64,000 bases of DNA from Bog-473 sp963730395 (GTDB lineage: Bacteria > Actinomycetota > Acidimicrobiia > Acidimicrobiales > RAAP-2): assembly GCA_963730395.1 (NCBI GenBank), contig CAVSSK010000016.1, positions 1 to 64,000 on the forward strand. The letters run 5' to 3'. Below the pieces are notes generated by a model that did not search any database, was not told the DNA's origin, and saw nothing but the letters and a program-made list of their open reading frames with translations. Of this stretch, positions 15,849 to 23,694 are shown in pieces. Every line of letters begins with the position of its first letter. Within the stretch, counting starts at the first letter, position 1. Position numbers and translations under genes: made by a program.

Positions 15849-16162
15849 ATGACGGTGCTTTCCGTAACGGCATTGACCATAAAGCCCGACCGGTATGAGG
15901 ACTTCCTAGCGACCACCAAGAAGTCGAAGTCGATCTTGGAGAAGTGCGGAGCGAAGAATGTTCGGCTGATTGTGGGCATGACGGCCAGTCATCGGGAAGC
16001 TTCGTGCTCACCCACGAAGCAGATGATTTCACCGACGCCGGTCGCGTACTGGACAAGTTCCTTTCCGATTCGGAAGGCTTGGCGGTGATGATGGAATCCG
16101 GCACCGAAGGCGGCCCAACGGCTAGCTGGCAGACATCGACATGGGTCGAGATTGAACTCTGA
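15849..16162 (+). pseudogene. small ABM/DUF-like ferredoxin-fold protein, frameshifted
   Basis: The ATG at 15849 starts MTVLSVTALTIKPDRYEDFL followed by KKSKSILEKCGAKNVRL. After a single shift near 15985 the frame continues GSFVLTHEADDFTDAGRVLD, FLSDSEGLAVMMESG and ends TSTWVEIEL at 16162. The rebuilt protein of about 105 residues has the beta-alpha-beta pattern of dimeric alpha-beta barrel proteins, a group that includes antibiotic biosynthesis monooxygenases and many small proteins without enzyme activity. I cannot say which. The single shift is of the kind seen in core genes here, so the gene may be intact in the cell. It lies alone between array repeats. Confidence 0.5.
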
Positions 16163-16230
16163 TCAGAAGACAGGGTGGGGCGGGGGCAGAACAACTAAGG
16201 CAGCACCAGCACCCGCGCCATTGCCGGGGT

Positions 16231-16245
16231 ATCCCTGTTCGCCGG
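16231..16245 (+). repeat. array repeat (left arm)
   Basis: ATCCCTGTTCGCCGG keeps the CGCCGG half with a shortened CCC half. It is in the gap between convergent single genes. Confidence 0.55.
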
Positions 16246-16363
16246 GAGCGGGACGCTATCTGGAGCGCTCTGGTGTGGGCCGAAGATCCCCGGACAATCC
16301 GAGTGCCGAATCGCGAGACTCATCGATTGGCGAGGCCGGGAAAGGCATCTCGCTGGGCTGAGG

Positions 16364-16888
16364 TTAGAACCTGAAGCGAGTCAGCCCGCCCGGCTCGGTG
16401 CCCAGCGTCACGGTCACCGAATGTGGCTTGATGTGATAGACGTTCCACGGGGGTGGTCCCTGCGACGGCGCGTTGAACGGGGCGGTGATACCTGTCCGGG
16501 ACTCATCGAGTTCGGCGGGCCACCCCTGATCCGCCCAGGCCCTGGCAAGGCGCGTGAGCGTGGCCGGGTCAGTCTCCCGCTCTGCTTCACCTTCGGCGAC
16601 GACGTCAGCATCGAGGATCGACACTGCGATCGAGCAGCGCGGGTCGCGGGCGACGTTGCGGCCCTTCCGAGTACCCGATCCGGTCTGGAACCAGAAGCTT
16701 CCGTCGAGCCAGAGCGCACCGACCGCAGTCACGTGGGGGCTCCCGTCCCCGTTCACTGTCGAAAGCCAGGTCGTGCGAGCGTTGTGGGCGTCTGGAGCCG
16801 GCGGCGATCCGGCATCGAGCTTTTCGAGGACGTTCCCCCAATTCACCGGGGGCAGCCCATCCGTCGCACCCAAGTTGATGATATCCAT
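16364..16888 (-). CDS. PPOX-class flavoprotein (F420/FMN-dependent oxidase family)
   Basis: A 174-residue protein. The ATG at 16888 is preceded by AAGGGAG at good distance, so I prefer it to the longer frame starting at 16975. The core TTWLSTVNGDGSPHVTAVGA, then LDGSFWFQTGSGTRKGRNVA and RDPRCSIAVSILDADVVAEG, is the split-barrel flavin-binding fold of the pyridoxamine 5'-phosphate oxidase family. Members in actinobacteria use FMN or F420 to reduce varied substrates; substrate cannot be told here. WNVYHIKPHSVTVTLGTEPG near the C-terminus is also typical. It stands alone between array repeats. A second, frameshifted PPOX-type gene lies in the core at 36510. Confidence 0.8.
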   Translation of the reverse strand: MDIINLGATDGLPPVNWGNVLEKLDAGSPPAPDAHNARTTWLSTVNGDGSPHVTAVGALWLDGSFWFQTGSGTRKGRNVARDPRCSIAVSILDADVVAEGEAERETDPATLTRLARAWADQGWPAELDESRTGITAPFNAPSQGPPPWNVYHIKPHSVTVTLGTEPGGLTRFRF

Positions 16889-17005
16889 TACGTCTCCCTT
16901 CTGGTATCCGGCGATCCCGCTCAGGATCATGTCCTCCATCAGAGCTGCCGCGTAATCGGTGGAAGATCGCTTCATCGAAATCGGACGGCCAGCTCCCGAA
17001 AAGGG

Positions 17006-17024
17006 TGCCCCAGTTCATTGCCGG
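17006..17024 (+). repeat. array repeat (left arm) with 3-base insertion
   Basis: TGCCCCAGTTC, then ATT, then GCCGG and ATCGG. Apart from the inserted ATT it equals the consensus. Confidence 0.65.
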
Positions 17025-17081
17025 ATCGGTGAGCACTTCGGCATGTCCGTTCTTGGAGTTGGCCCGTTTTTCGGTGACTGC

Positions 17082-17918
17082 CTATGTGCTGCGGAGGAAG
17101 GATGCTACGGACGCCACCGTCGCCCGCGGATCTTCGAGCCAGAGGAAGTGACCGGTTGGTAGGAGCACGACCTCGGCCTGGGGCATCAGCGCGGCGCTGC
17201 GCACGCTTTCCTCATGCGGGATCGGACCCTTGGTGCCAGCCAAGAAAAGCGCCGGTATCGACACCGAGGGCAGTCTCTCTACAAGGGTTCGCTTCTCGAA
17301 GTGACAGTTTATTGATCGATCGTGGTCCCCAGCGCCCCGCCTGATGGGCGGCATTGGGGGCGCGGTTGGGGGATCCGAGAAGTAGTCGGGCCAAATGATC
17401 GACAGTTGGGCGACGCTTCGTTCCGGGCTAGGACCGTTGGTGGTGGAAAGCTTCTCGAGGCGAATCCATTCAGAAGCCTCGGCGGGGCTGAGCAGGGAGG
17501 CGAAGTGTTTGAACATAGCTGCCTGTCCACCGTCTGGCACCGCCCCCAATGGATCGATGATGACGGCACCACGGAATCGGTCTGCAGCGGCGGCGGCCGC
17601 GTGCATAGCTAAGTGGCCGCCCCAGGAGTGACCGAGGATCCAGACGACATCGCTCGCGAGACCTGCGCAGACCATGAGCAGGTCCTGTACTTCCTGTTCG
17701 ATCGTGAATGGACCCTGTACCGTGGAGGGCGACAGACCGCGCTGCTGGTAGCGGACAATGCTCCACGTCTCACCTAGTTCGTCGGCCAGCAGGTCGCCTA
17801 GTCCTTCAAGATAATCCGACATGCCGGGTCCACCGTGAAGCAAGACCAGCTGGTGGTCGCCCTCTCCGCGGGTCCATCCACCAATGTCGTTGTTCTGCCA
17901 AATGCGCCATTCGGACAC
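17082..17918 (-). CDS. alpha/beta hydrolase (proline iminopeptidase-like)
   Basis: A 278-residue protein starting MSEWRIWQNNDIGGWTRG. LVLLHGGPGMSDYLEGL gives the HGGPG oxyanion motif of proline iminopeptidase-type hydrolases. VVWILGHSWGGHLAMHAAAA gives the GxSxG nucleophile elbow (Ser). LLPTGHFLWLEDP near the end supplies the catalytic His, with the Asp likely before it in the PALFLAGTKG region. Length and order fit the abhydrolase_1 fold. Natural substrate is unknown; relatives hydrolyse peptides, lactones or esters. It is the only gene of its unit. The upstream side lacks a clear array repeat, probably because the IS110 inserted there. Confidence 0.85.
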   Translation of the reverse strand: MSEWRIWQNNDIGGWTRGEGDHQLVLLHGGPGMSDYLEGLGDLLADELGETWSIVRYQQRGLSPSTVQGPFTIEQEVQDLLMVCAGLASDVVWILGHSWGGHLAMHAAAAAADRFRGAVIIDPLGAVPDGGQAAMFKHFASLLSPAEASEWIRLEKLSTTNGPSPERSVAQLSIIWPDYFSDPPTAPPMPPIRRGAGDHDRSINCHFEKRTLVERLPSVSIPALFLAGTKGPIPHEESVRSAALMPQAEVVLLPTGHFLWLEDPRATVASVASFLRST

Positions 17919-18288
17919 TTGCAGTACCTTCTCTCCTCACGAGCCACGCAAGCAGGCCGGGTGTCAGCGTGCTCCGGGATTGTCCTCTCGTCAATAAGGG
18001 TTCGGGTACGGCAATGTCGGGTAGCCCCGTACATTGATACTTCTCTGAGGGTCCACCGCTTGATTGCTGGTCCTGAATAGCTTCGGGAGTGCTGGTGGGT
18101 TCGGTCTGACTTGGAGTCCCGTGACGTTGCAAGACGTCGTCGACCGAGACCTTCCAGCCGCACATTGAAAGACGGCACGTCCCGTCTCCGAGTTGGGGTG
18201 ATTGGTCCGGGTTGCTACGAACAACCCAGACCCCCGTCGCTCCGATCCGGAACGGCCGTGCCATCCCTCAACACCTTTGAGAGAAGGG
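17919..18288. other. gap: hydrolase upstream region and IS110 left end
   Basis: No protein gene is visible. A weak array-like stretch TAGCCCCGTAC lies at 18017-18027. The part from about 18060 is full of short perfect hairpins and is annotated separately as a bridge RNA candidate. Confidence 0.4.
18110..18288 (+). ncRNA. candidate bridge RNA of the IS110 element
   Basis: The region just upstream of the IS110 transposase holds separate perfect hairpins: AGACGG/CCGTCT at 18170-18175/18182-18187 with a 6-base loop, and GGGTTG/CAACCC at 18209-18214/18222-18227 with a 7-base loop. An imperfect one lies around 18122-18140 (ACGT repeats). IS110-group elements are known to encode a structured bridge RNA in the non-coding end upstream of the transposase, whose internal loops pair with target and donor DNA. 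Position and hairpin content fit; loop-to-target pairing was not established. Confidence 0.4.
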
Positions 18289-19339
18289 ATGACCATGACC
18301 ATCGTAGAAGCTGCGCGTGGGGTGACCGGTGGCGTCGACACGCATCTCGACGTCCATGTGGCTGCGGCCCTCGACCCGCTCGGCGGGCTGCTCGGCACGG
18401 AGCGCTTCGAGACCAACTCCGCCGGCTACAAGGCGCTGCTGGCCTGGCTCGAGTCCTTCGGGAACGTGACCAAGATCGGCATCGAGGGCACGGGCTCCTA
18501 TGGATCCGGCCTGACCCGCTACCTGCGCCGAGTGGGCGTCGAGGTCATCGAGGTCGACCGACCGAACCGAGAGGAGCGCCGTCGCAGCGGCAAGTCCGAT
18601 CCCCTCGACGCCGTCGAAGCGGCCCGGGCCGCTCTCAGTGGCCGAGCGAGCGGCAGCCCCAAGTCGAGGGACGGCGCCGTCGAGGCGATCCGGGTCCTCG
18701 TCGTCGCCAAGCGCTCGGCCCGCCAGGCCCGGGTCAAGGCCCTCATCCAGATGCGCCACCTCGGCTACACCGCCCCCGAGCAGCTCCGTTGCCGCCTCAA
18801 GGGCCTCTCGGTGCCGGCTCTCGTCGCCGAAGGGGCCAAGCTGCGGCCGACGCGATCTCCCGATCCGGTGACGGCTGCCACCAAGGCGTCGCTGTCCTCG
18901 TTGGCGCATCGCATCGAAGCGCTCGACGAGCGAGCTCGCCGAGCTCGACGAGCGGATCGAGGCGCTCCTCGTCGCCACCGTGCCCGAGCTGCTCGACCTC
19001 TTCGGCGTCGGACCCGACACCGCAGCCGCACTGGTGATGGCGGCCGGCGACAACCCCGAGCGGCTGCATTCAGAGGCCGCCTGGGCCCACCTGTGCGGCG
19101 TCGCACCCGTCCCGACCGGGTCGGGCAAGACCAGCGGCAAGGTCAAGGCCCACGACGGTGGCGATCGCCAGGCCAACAGCGCGCTGTGGCGCATCGTCAT
19201 GGTCCGCATCGCCCACGACCCCGAGACCCAGCTCTACTTCGAGCGCCGGGTCAAGGAGGGCAAGACCAAGGACGAGGTCATCCGCATCTTGAAGCGCTAC
19301 GTCGCCCGCGAGGTCTATCGCTACCTGCCTCGCGGCTAG
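18289..19339 (+). pseudogene. IS110 transposase (DEDD), one frameshift
   Basis: The ATG at 18289, after GAGAAGGG, starts MTMTIVEAARGVTGGVDTHL. The N-terminal RuvC-like DEDD domain shows GGVDTHLDVHVAA (Asp), KIGIEGTGSYGSGLTRYL (Glu) and SDPLDAVEAARAAL (two Asp). A shift near 18933 moves the reading to ELAELDERIEALLVAT, then the transposase_20 domain LFGVGPDTAAALVMAAGDN and GSGKTSGKVKAHDGGDRQAN, which contains the serine region used for strand exchange. Total about 350 residues, normal for the family. One extra base in a GAGCGAGC stretch explains the shift, so it may be a sequence error; otherwise the element is dead. Confidence 0.85.
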
Positions 19340-19696
19340 ATCCTCGGGCTGTGGGTCTGGCTTTCCCCCGTACTGTCGCTCCTCGGAGCTGACTCTCCAG
19401 CGACTCGCCGACCCTCAGCTCGGGCCCACGATCTCGAAAACGCGTGACCTAATAGGAGCTTGTCCTCACCTCGAGTGACTGATCAATGTCGTGTCCGCTG
19501 TTTTCACTCCCGAGCCCCGAAAGAGGGGTTGACAAGTGATAGGAGCTCGCCGGGACGGGGTGCCACCCTGCGAAGCAGGCACGACTGGGGCAGGTCGAGT
19601 GATCGCTCGAGGGCCGACCTGTATCCGTTGCACCCAGAAATTCGGCAAGCGGAGGGTCACAATCTGCGTTCCAAGCAAAGAGCGTGCCCGTCGAAG
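19340..19696. other. gap with IS110 right flank and array repeat
   Basis: No gene is recognised. It holds the IS110 right end, the two ATAGGAGCT copies (19452 and 19539), a CCCGA/TCGGG-type short stem near 19510, and the complete array repeat at 19541-19594. Confidence 0.45.
19541..19594 (+). repeat. array repeat, both arms present
   Basis: AGGAGCTCGCCGG is a left arm whose TGCCCC half is replaced. It is followed by GACGGGGTGCCACCCTGC, GAA, and GCAGGCACGACTGGGGCAGG. CTGC and GCAG close a 3-base loop and GTGCC faces GGCAC, giving a bulged hairpin. The right arm GGCACGACTGGGGCAGG is at 19578-19594. Confidence 0.75.
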
Positions 19697-21402
19697 TCAG
19701 CTAGCGTCCTTAGTCCTTTTCCCAGTCGCCACGCCGATGAGTTCCCTTAGTGCCACTCCGTGATCGGTGGCCACCATCTCGGCGGCCTTCTCGCCGATCA
19801 TGACGGCGGCGGCATTCGTGTTACCGCTCACCACGTTGGGCATGACACTGGTGTCGGCCACCCGTAGGTTGGCCACCCCGACCACCCGTAGCTCCGCATC
19901 GACCACGTTCCCGATCCGACACGTGCTCGTGAGGTGGTAGACGGTGCACGAATAGTGACGGGCCATGTCCTCGAGCAGAGCGTCGCTCGGAGACGTCCCT
20001 TCGGTGTGCCCGTGCTTGGTGGCCAGGAACGGCGGGACGAGCCAGGAACCGATGGAATGCGGCATTGGCCAGTGGGCCACGATGTCGAAAGCCCGGCGGA
20101 TGACGGCGACCATCACCCTCATATCGTGGGGGTCGTCGTAGTAGTTCATACGGATGTCGGGATGCACGGTCGGGTCAGCGCTCGAAAGGACCACCTCGCC
20201 CTCACTGTGGGGCTGTACGGGGTTCGCCAACAAGATGATGGTCTCAGCATCGGGTCCAAGACGCACCGCGGCGTCGTCGAAGTATCGTTCCGGGTCCATT
20301 CGTAGGGTCCGACGCCACGATTCCTCGGTGTCGCCGCACACGAAGAAGCCGATCTGCGCATCCTGGGTGTGAGGGTCGCCCAGCCCGGTCGAGAACCAGG
20401 CGCTGGCGTCGTAGAGCGAGGAGGAGACAAGGCCATGACCGGTTGTGACCCATTCGGCCAGGCGCCGTTCGGCTTCCTGCTTGATGCCCAATAGTTCGGG
20501 CGACATGGCGACATCGTCGGCGGGATCAGCGGGCAGGGGTCCGTCAGGCGCTCGGATCACGTCGGGACCCATGGACAGACCGACCTCGGTCATCGAGATC
20601 CCCACACCCGGAGCGGGGAAGACCAGGCCGAGATACAGGTGATCCTTCAAGTGTTTCCCGACGTGGGGCGAGTCGACCCGGCAGGCGACACCGACGGATT
20701 CGATCTCACTCTTGGGGCCGATGCCCGACAGGAGCAGAATCTGCGGGGAGCCGATGGCACCGGCACTCAGAACCACTTCTTTGCGGGCCGACAGGACCTC
20801 CGTTGTGCCGTCCTTCATTCGGTACTCGACGCCCCGGGCGGTGAGGTCTTCCATGCCTTCCGTGAGAACGATGCGCGTGACCTGGGCGCCAATGATCACA
20901 GTGAGGTTAGGGCGACGCTCAGGTTCGCCCTCGAGAAAGGCACGGTAGGTGCTCGACCGCCTCCCGTTGCGGGTGGTGGTCTGATGGAGCGAGACGACAC
21001 CGTCATCGCCCAGGCGGTCTCGCCCGTTGTAGTCGCCGGCGGGAATCCCGGCCCTGACCGCAGCATCGACGAAATCCCGACAGCCGCCAATGACCGGAGA
21101 CCGGACGGAGACGCCCAGCGGACCCTCGGTATTGTGGGCGTCGGCGTCGATGACAATGTCGGCGCTTGGCGCCAGACCCTCGCTCTTCTTGAAGTAGGGC
21201 AGCACCTCGTCGTAGCTCCACCCGGTGGCGCCGTCGGCCGCCCACGCGTCGAAATCCCCTGGGTGCCCACGGACATAGGCCATGTAGTTCATACCCGACG
21301 AACCGCCAAGCATCTTGCCCCGGGGCACCATCATCCGACCCTCGGCCAGCCCGAGCCCAGCATTTCCGGCGTCGGCGGTGTACATCCAGTCCGTCTCGGG
21401 AT

Positions 21403-22514
21403 CTAGTGGTGCGTCGCGGATTTGACTGAAGCCAATGCAGCCCGACCTCTCTTCACCTTGGCGATGATCTCCTCTGCCGGCTTCTTCCAGACGAAAGGCT
21501 TGGGATCGTCGTTCCAATGCTCGGCCCAGGTCTCGATCTCGACGACGAGATGGTCGACGGAGGTGAAGGCACCCCGGCGAAGTCGGCGCTCAGTGAGGAT
21601 GGAGAACCAGCTCTCGACGAGGTTCAGCCACGACGAGCTGGTGGGCGTGAAGTGCAGGTGCCAGCGCGCCCGCTTGGGATCGGCCAGCCATTTGGCCACC
21701 GGTGGTGCCTTGTGAGCACTCAGGTTGTCGAGGACGACGTGGATGTCGAGGTCTTTTGCGACGTGGAGGTCGATCAACTTGAAGAACTGGAGGACGTCGG
21801 TGCTTTTGTGCGACGTGCGGGTGTCGTAGAGGACCTCGCCGGTGGCGACGTTCATGGCGGCGAAGAGATCCGTGGTGCCGTGGCGCTTGTAGTCATGGGT
21901 CATGGTCCCGGCTCGTCCGGGCTTGAGAGGAAGAGAGGGCTGGGTGCGGTCGAGTGCTTGGACCTGGGTCTTCTCGTCGAAACTGAAGACGATGGCCCGT
22001 TCGGGCGGGCTCATGTAGAGCCCGACCACGTCGACGAGCTTCTCTTCGAAGTCGGGGTCGTTCGAGACTTTGAAGGTCACGACGTTCCAGGGTCGCAGGT
22101 TGTGGTCCCGCCAGATCCGGGCCACGGTGTCCTTGCCGATCCCGAGTCGCTCCGCCAGCGTGCGCGTCGACCACTGTGTCGAGCCATCGTCAGGGAGTTC
22201 TTCCCTCGTCACGCGCACGACTTCAGCCACGGTGCCTTCGGGCAACCACGAGCGCCGGCCCCGTCCCGGTGCAATCGTGCCGACCCAGTCGGTCCCGCTC
22301 TCTTCGAAACGCCGCCTCCAGGGCGCGCACCGAGTTCGAGGCCACGTCCAAGCGCCGTGCGATCTCGTAGTTGGCCTCACCATCGGCGGCAAGAACAACG
22401 CCTTGGCCTGCACGACCGAGCGGTGCGGCCCCGACGACGAACGTGCGATGCGCTCGAGCTCGTCCGTTGTTTGCGGGTCATGCGAAGTGGCGGTGCGGCC
22501 AACATCGTGGTCAT
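21403..22514 (-). pseudogene. IS630 transposase, copy 2, nearly complete
   Basis: The expected start is the ATG at 22514 (MTTMLAAPPLRMTRKQR). Small shifts near 22465 and 22390 break the N-terminal helix-turn-helix part, where GG or GC bases are missing relative to copy 1. From about 22335 one frame runs to the stop at 21403, through RRRFEESGTDWVGTIAPG, the winged part with STRTLAERLGIGKDTVARIW, and the catalytic residues in FSFDEKTQ, VVLDNLSAHK and LNLVESWFSIL. The DDE domain is intact here, unlike in copy 1. The few N-terminal shifts are at short homopolymers, so this could be the active source copy misread. Confidence 0.8.
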
Positions 22515-22556
22515 GTTGACAGCCTAACTACTTCAGCTATATCAGCGACGGACCAC
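21406..22556 (-). mobile_element. IS630-family insertion sequence, copy 2
   Basis: This copy is 1151 bp between TA at 21404-21405 and TA at 22557-22558. Ends are GTGGTGCGTCGCGGAT and, as reverse complement, GTGGTCCGTCGCTGAT. It is inserted in the 5' part of the GMC oxidoreductase gene, transcribed in the same direction as that gene, and oriented opposite to copy 1. Confidence 0.9.
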
Positions 22557-22827
22557 TAGCTGCAGCGATGAGCAGGCCACTGGCATGAGTTCCGTATCGG
22601 GCGGCACGCCACCAGCCTCGACAAGTGCCACTGTGCAGCGAGGATCCTCTGAAAGGCGGGCGGCCACGACCGCACCGGCGGACCCCCCACCGACGACGAT
22701 GAAATCAAAGGTGTCGGACACCCGCCGGAGGCTATCCGTCCCGGCATCACAACGTCATCACCAAGAAGGAAGAGGCGCTCTCTCAGTCGGCTGGATGGAC
22801 GCTGCACGGGAATGTGGGTATCCCAGA

Positions 22828-22849
22828 ACCACCCCGCTCAAGGGGTGGT
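22828..22849. terminator. perfect hairpin abutting array repeat
   Basis: ACCACCCC (22828-22835) pairs perfectly with GGGGTGGT (22842-22849) around a 6-base loop. Its last base is the first base of the array repeat at 22849. No T-run follows; it may be a terminator or part of the recombination-type structure. Confidence 0.45.
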
Positions 22850-22865
22850 GCCCCAGTACGCCTGG
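22849..22865 (+). repeat. array repeat (left arm)
   Basis: TGCCCCAGTACGCCTGG equals the consensus with one inserted T. It lies between the GMC oxidoreductase and GNAT units. Confidence 0.7.
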
Positions 22866-22947
22866 TTCGGGGATGCACGGTTCCTCAAACTCGTTTCCGA
22901 CTCGGCGCCCGGCCCGCCAGACTCATTTTGGTCGGGCCGCTCCGTGG

Positions 22948-23505
22948 ATGAAACAATGCTGCATCAGTTCGGTCCAGGTCTTCACGAGCGCGGAGCTCGC
23001 CGCGGCGGGGCTGCGGCAAGCCGTTATCGACGTTTGCCTTGCTGCACACGAAAACAACGAATTCCGGTACATGTTCACCAAATACTTCCAGTCAGGCGCG
23101 CGGCTTTTCCTCGCGTACGACGGCGACACACTCGTGAGCCACGCGGTTGTCTCGACCCGCGGTGTCCAGCCCGAAGGACTCCCGATCCTGCGCACAGCGT
23201 TCGTCGACGCGGTCTCGACTCTGCCGTCGCGCCAGAACCACGGCTATGGCAGCGCGACCATGCAACGCCTCGCTGAGAAGATCGGCGACTACGAGATCGG
23301 ATGCCTGCAGACCGACCGAACGTCGTTCTACGCACACCTCGGATGGGAAGAGTGGCGCGGGCTACTCGCCGGGCGGAGCGACGACGGACTGATCCCTACG
23401 CCAGACCAACGCGGCGTCATGGTGCTCCGGCTTCCGAACACGCCGCCGCTCGACCTCGATGCCGCGTTGACGATCGAGCGTCAAGGTGAACGCATCTGGG
23501 AGTGA
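22948..23505 (+). CDS. GNAT-family N-acetyltransferase, AAC(2')-like
   Basis: A 185-residue protein from the ATG at 22948 (MKQCCISSVQVFTSAELAAA). RQAVIDVCLAAHENNEFRYM, RLFLAYDGDTLVSHAVVSTR, then LPILRTAFVDAVSTLPSRQN and HGYGSATMQRLAEKIGDYEI follow the GNAT fold. HGYGSATM is a variant of the acetyl-CoA-binding R/Q-x-x-G-x-G/A loop. The closing GCLQTDRTSFYAHLGWEEWR with FYAHLGW is the usual GNAT beta6-beta7 region. Overall order resembles aminoglycoside 2'-N-acetyltransferases, which are chromosomal in actinobacteria, but substrate cannot be assigned. It is the only gene in its unit, flanked by array repeats. Confidence 0.8.
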   Translation: MKQCCISSVQVFTSAELAAAGLRQAVIDVCLAAHENNEFRYMFTKYFQSGARLFLAYDGDTLVSHAVVSTRGVQPEGLPILRTAFVDAVSTLPSRQNHGYGSATMQRLAEKIGDYEIGCLQTDRTSFYAHLGWEEWRGLLAGRSDDGLIPTPDQRGVMVLRLPNTPPLDLDAALTIERQGERIWE

Positions 23506-23584
23506 CTACATCTACCTGCAGCAGATCAGGGCCTAGCCGGGCGGGGTAGCCGTGGCCGACGTGAACAAACAATGACTCCCATAC

Positions 23585-23600
23585 TGTCCCCGAACGCCGG
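23585..23600 (+). repeat. array repeat (left arm)
   Basis: TGTCCCCGAACGCCGG, sharing CCCCGAACGCCGG with the 11157 copy. It is followed by CTATGCGCCGGGG, which could pair with the left arm. It is the last clear copy before the integrase region. Confidence 0.65.
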
Positions 23601-23694
23601 CTATGCGCCGGGGAAGTTCGTCCCACGCGGTGGCGCTCATTTGGCATCCAGGAGGGCAAGCAATGTCGCCTGCGCGGCCCGCCACTTGTGTGTC

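Larger units (their letters stand above)
18061..19460 (+). mobile_element. IS110-family element, ends approximate
   Basis: The transposase gene with about 230 bp upstream and 120 bp downstream forms the element. IS110 elements lack terminal inverted repeats and usually target duplications, so the ends cannot be read exactly. A 9-bp sequence ATAGGAGCT occurs at 19452-19460 and again at 19539-19547, next to an altered array repeat, and may mark the right boundary or a rearrangement. Confidence 0.5.
19697..22721 (-). pseudogene. GMC-family oxidoreductase split by IS630 copy 2
   Basis: The gene starts at the GTG at 22719-22721 (VSDTFDFIVVGGGSAGAVVA, the FAD-binding Rossmann motif GxGxxG), runs to the IS at 22557, and resumes at 21405 with DPETDWMYTADAGNAGLG. 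The rest shows MVPRGKMLGGSSGMNYMAYV (GMC signature 1) and SAGAIGSPQILLLSGIGP (signature 2). A C-terminal part follows with YSCTVYHLTSTCRIGNVVD (His region) and VVSGNTNAAAVMIGEKAAEM. Removing the IS and one TA restores SSLQLDPETDW in frame. The intact protein would be about 620 residues, near choline dehydrogenase and alkane-alcohol oxidases in size. The substrate is unknown. Confidence 0.85.

Noticed and set aside
2308..23600. Array repeats as classical integron attC sites
   Set aside because: I looked for RYYYAAC and GTTRRRY boxes at both ends of the complete copies and found none in consistent positions, and no gene with an IntI-type character is visible. The resemblance is in layout and folding only.
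14987..23600. Array repeats as transcription terminators
   Set aside because: They keep one orientation while neighbouring genes face both ways, they occur in divergent as well as convergent gaps, and no T-runs follow them.
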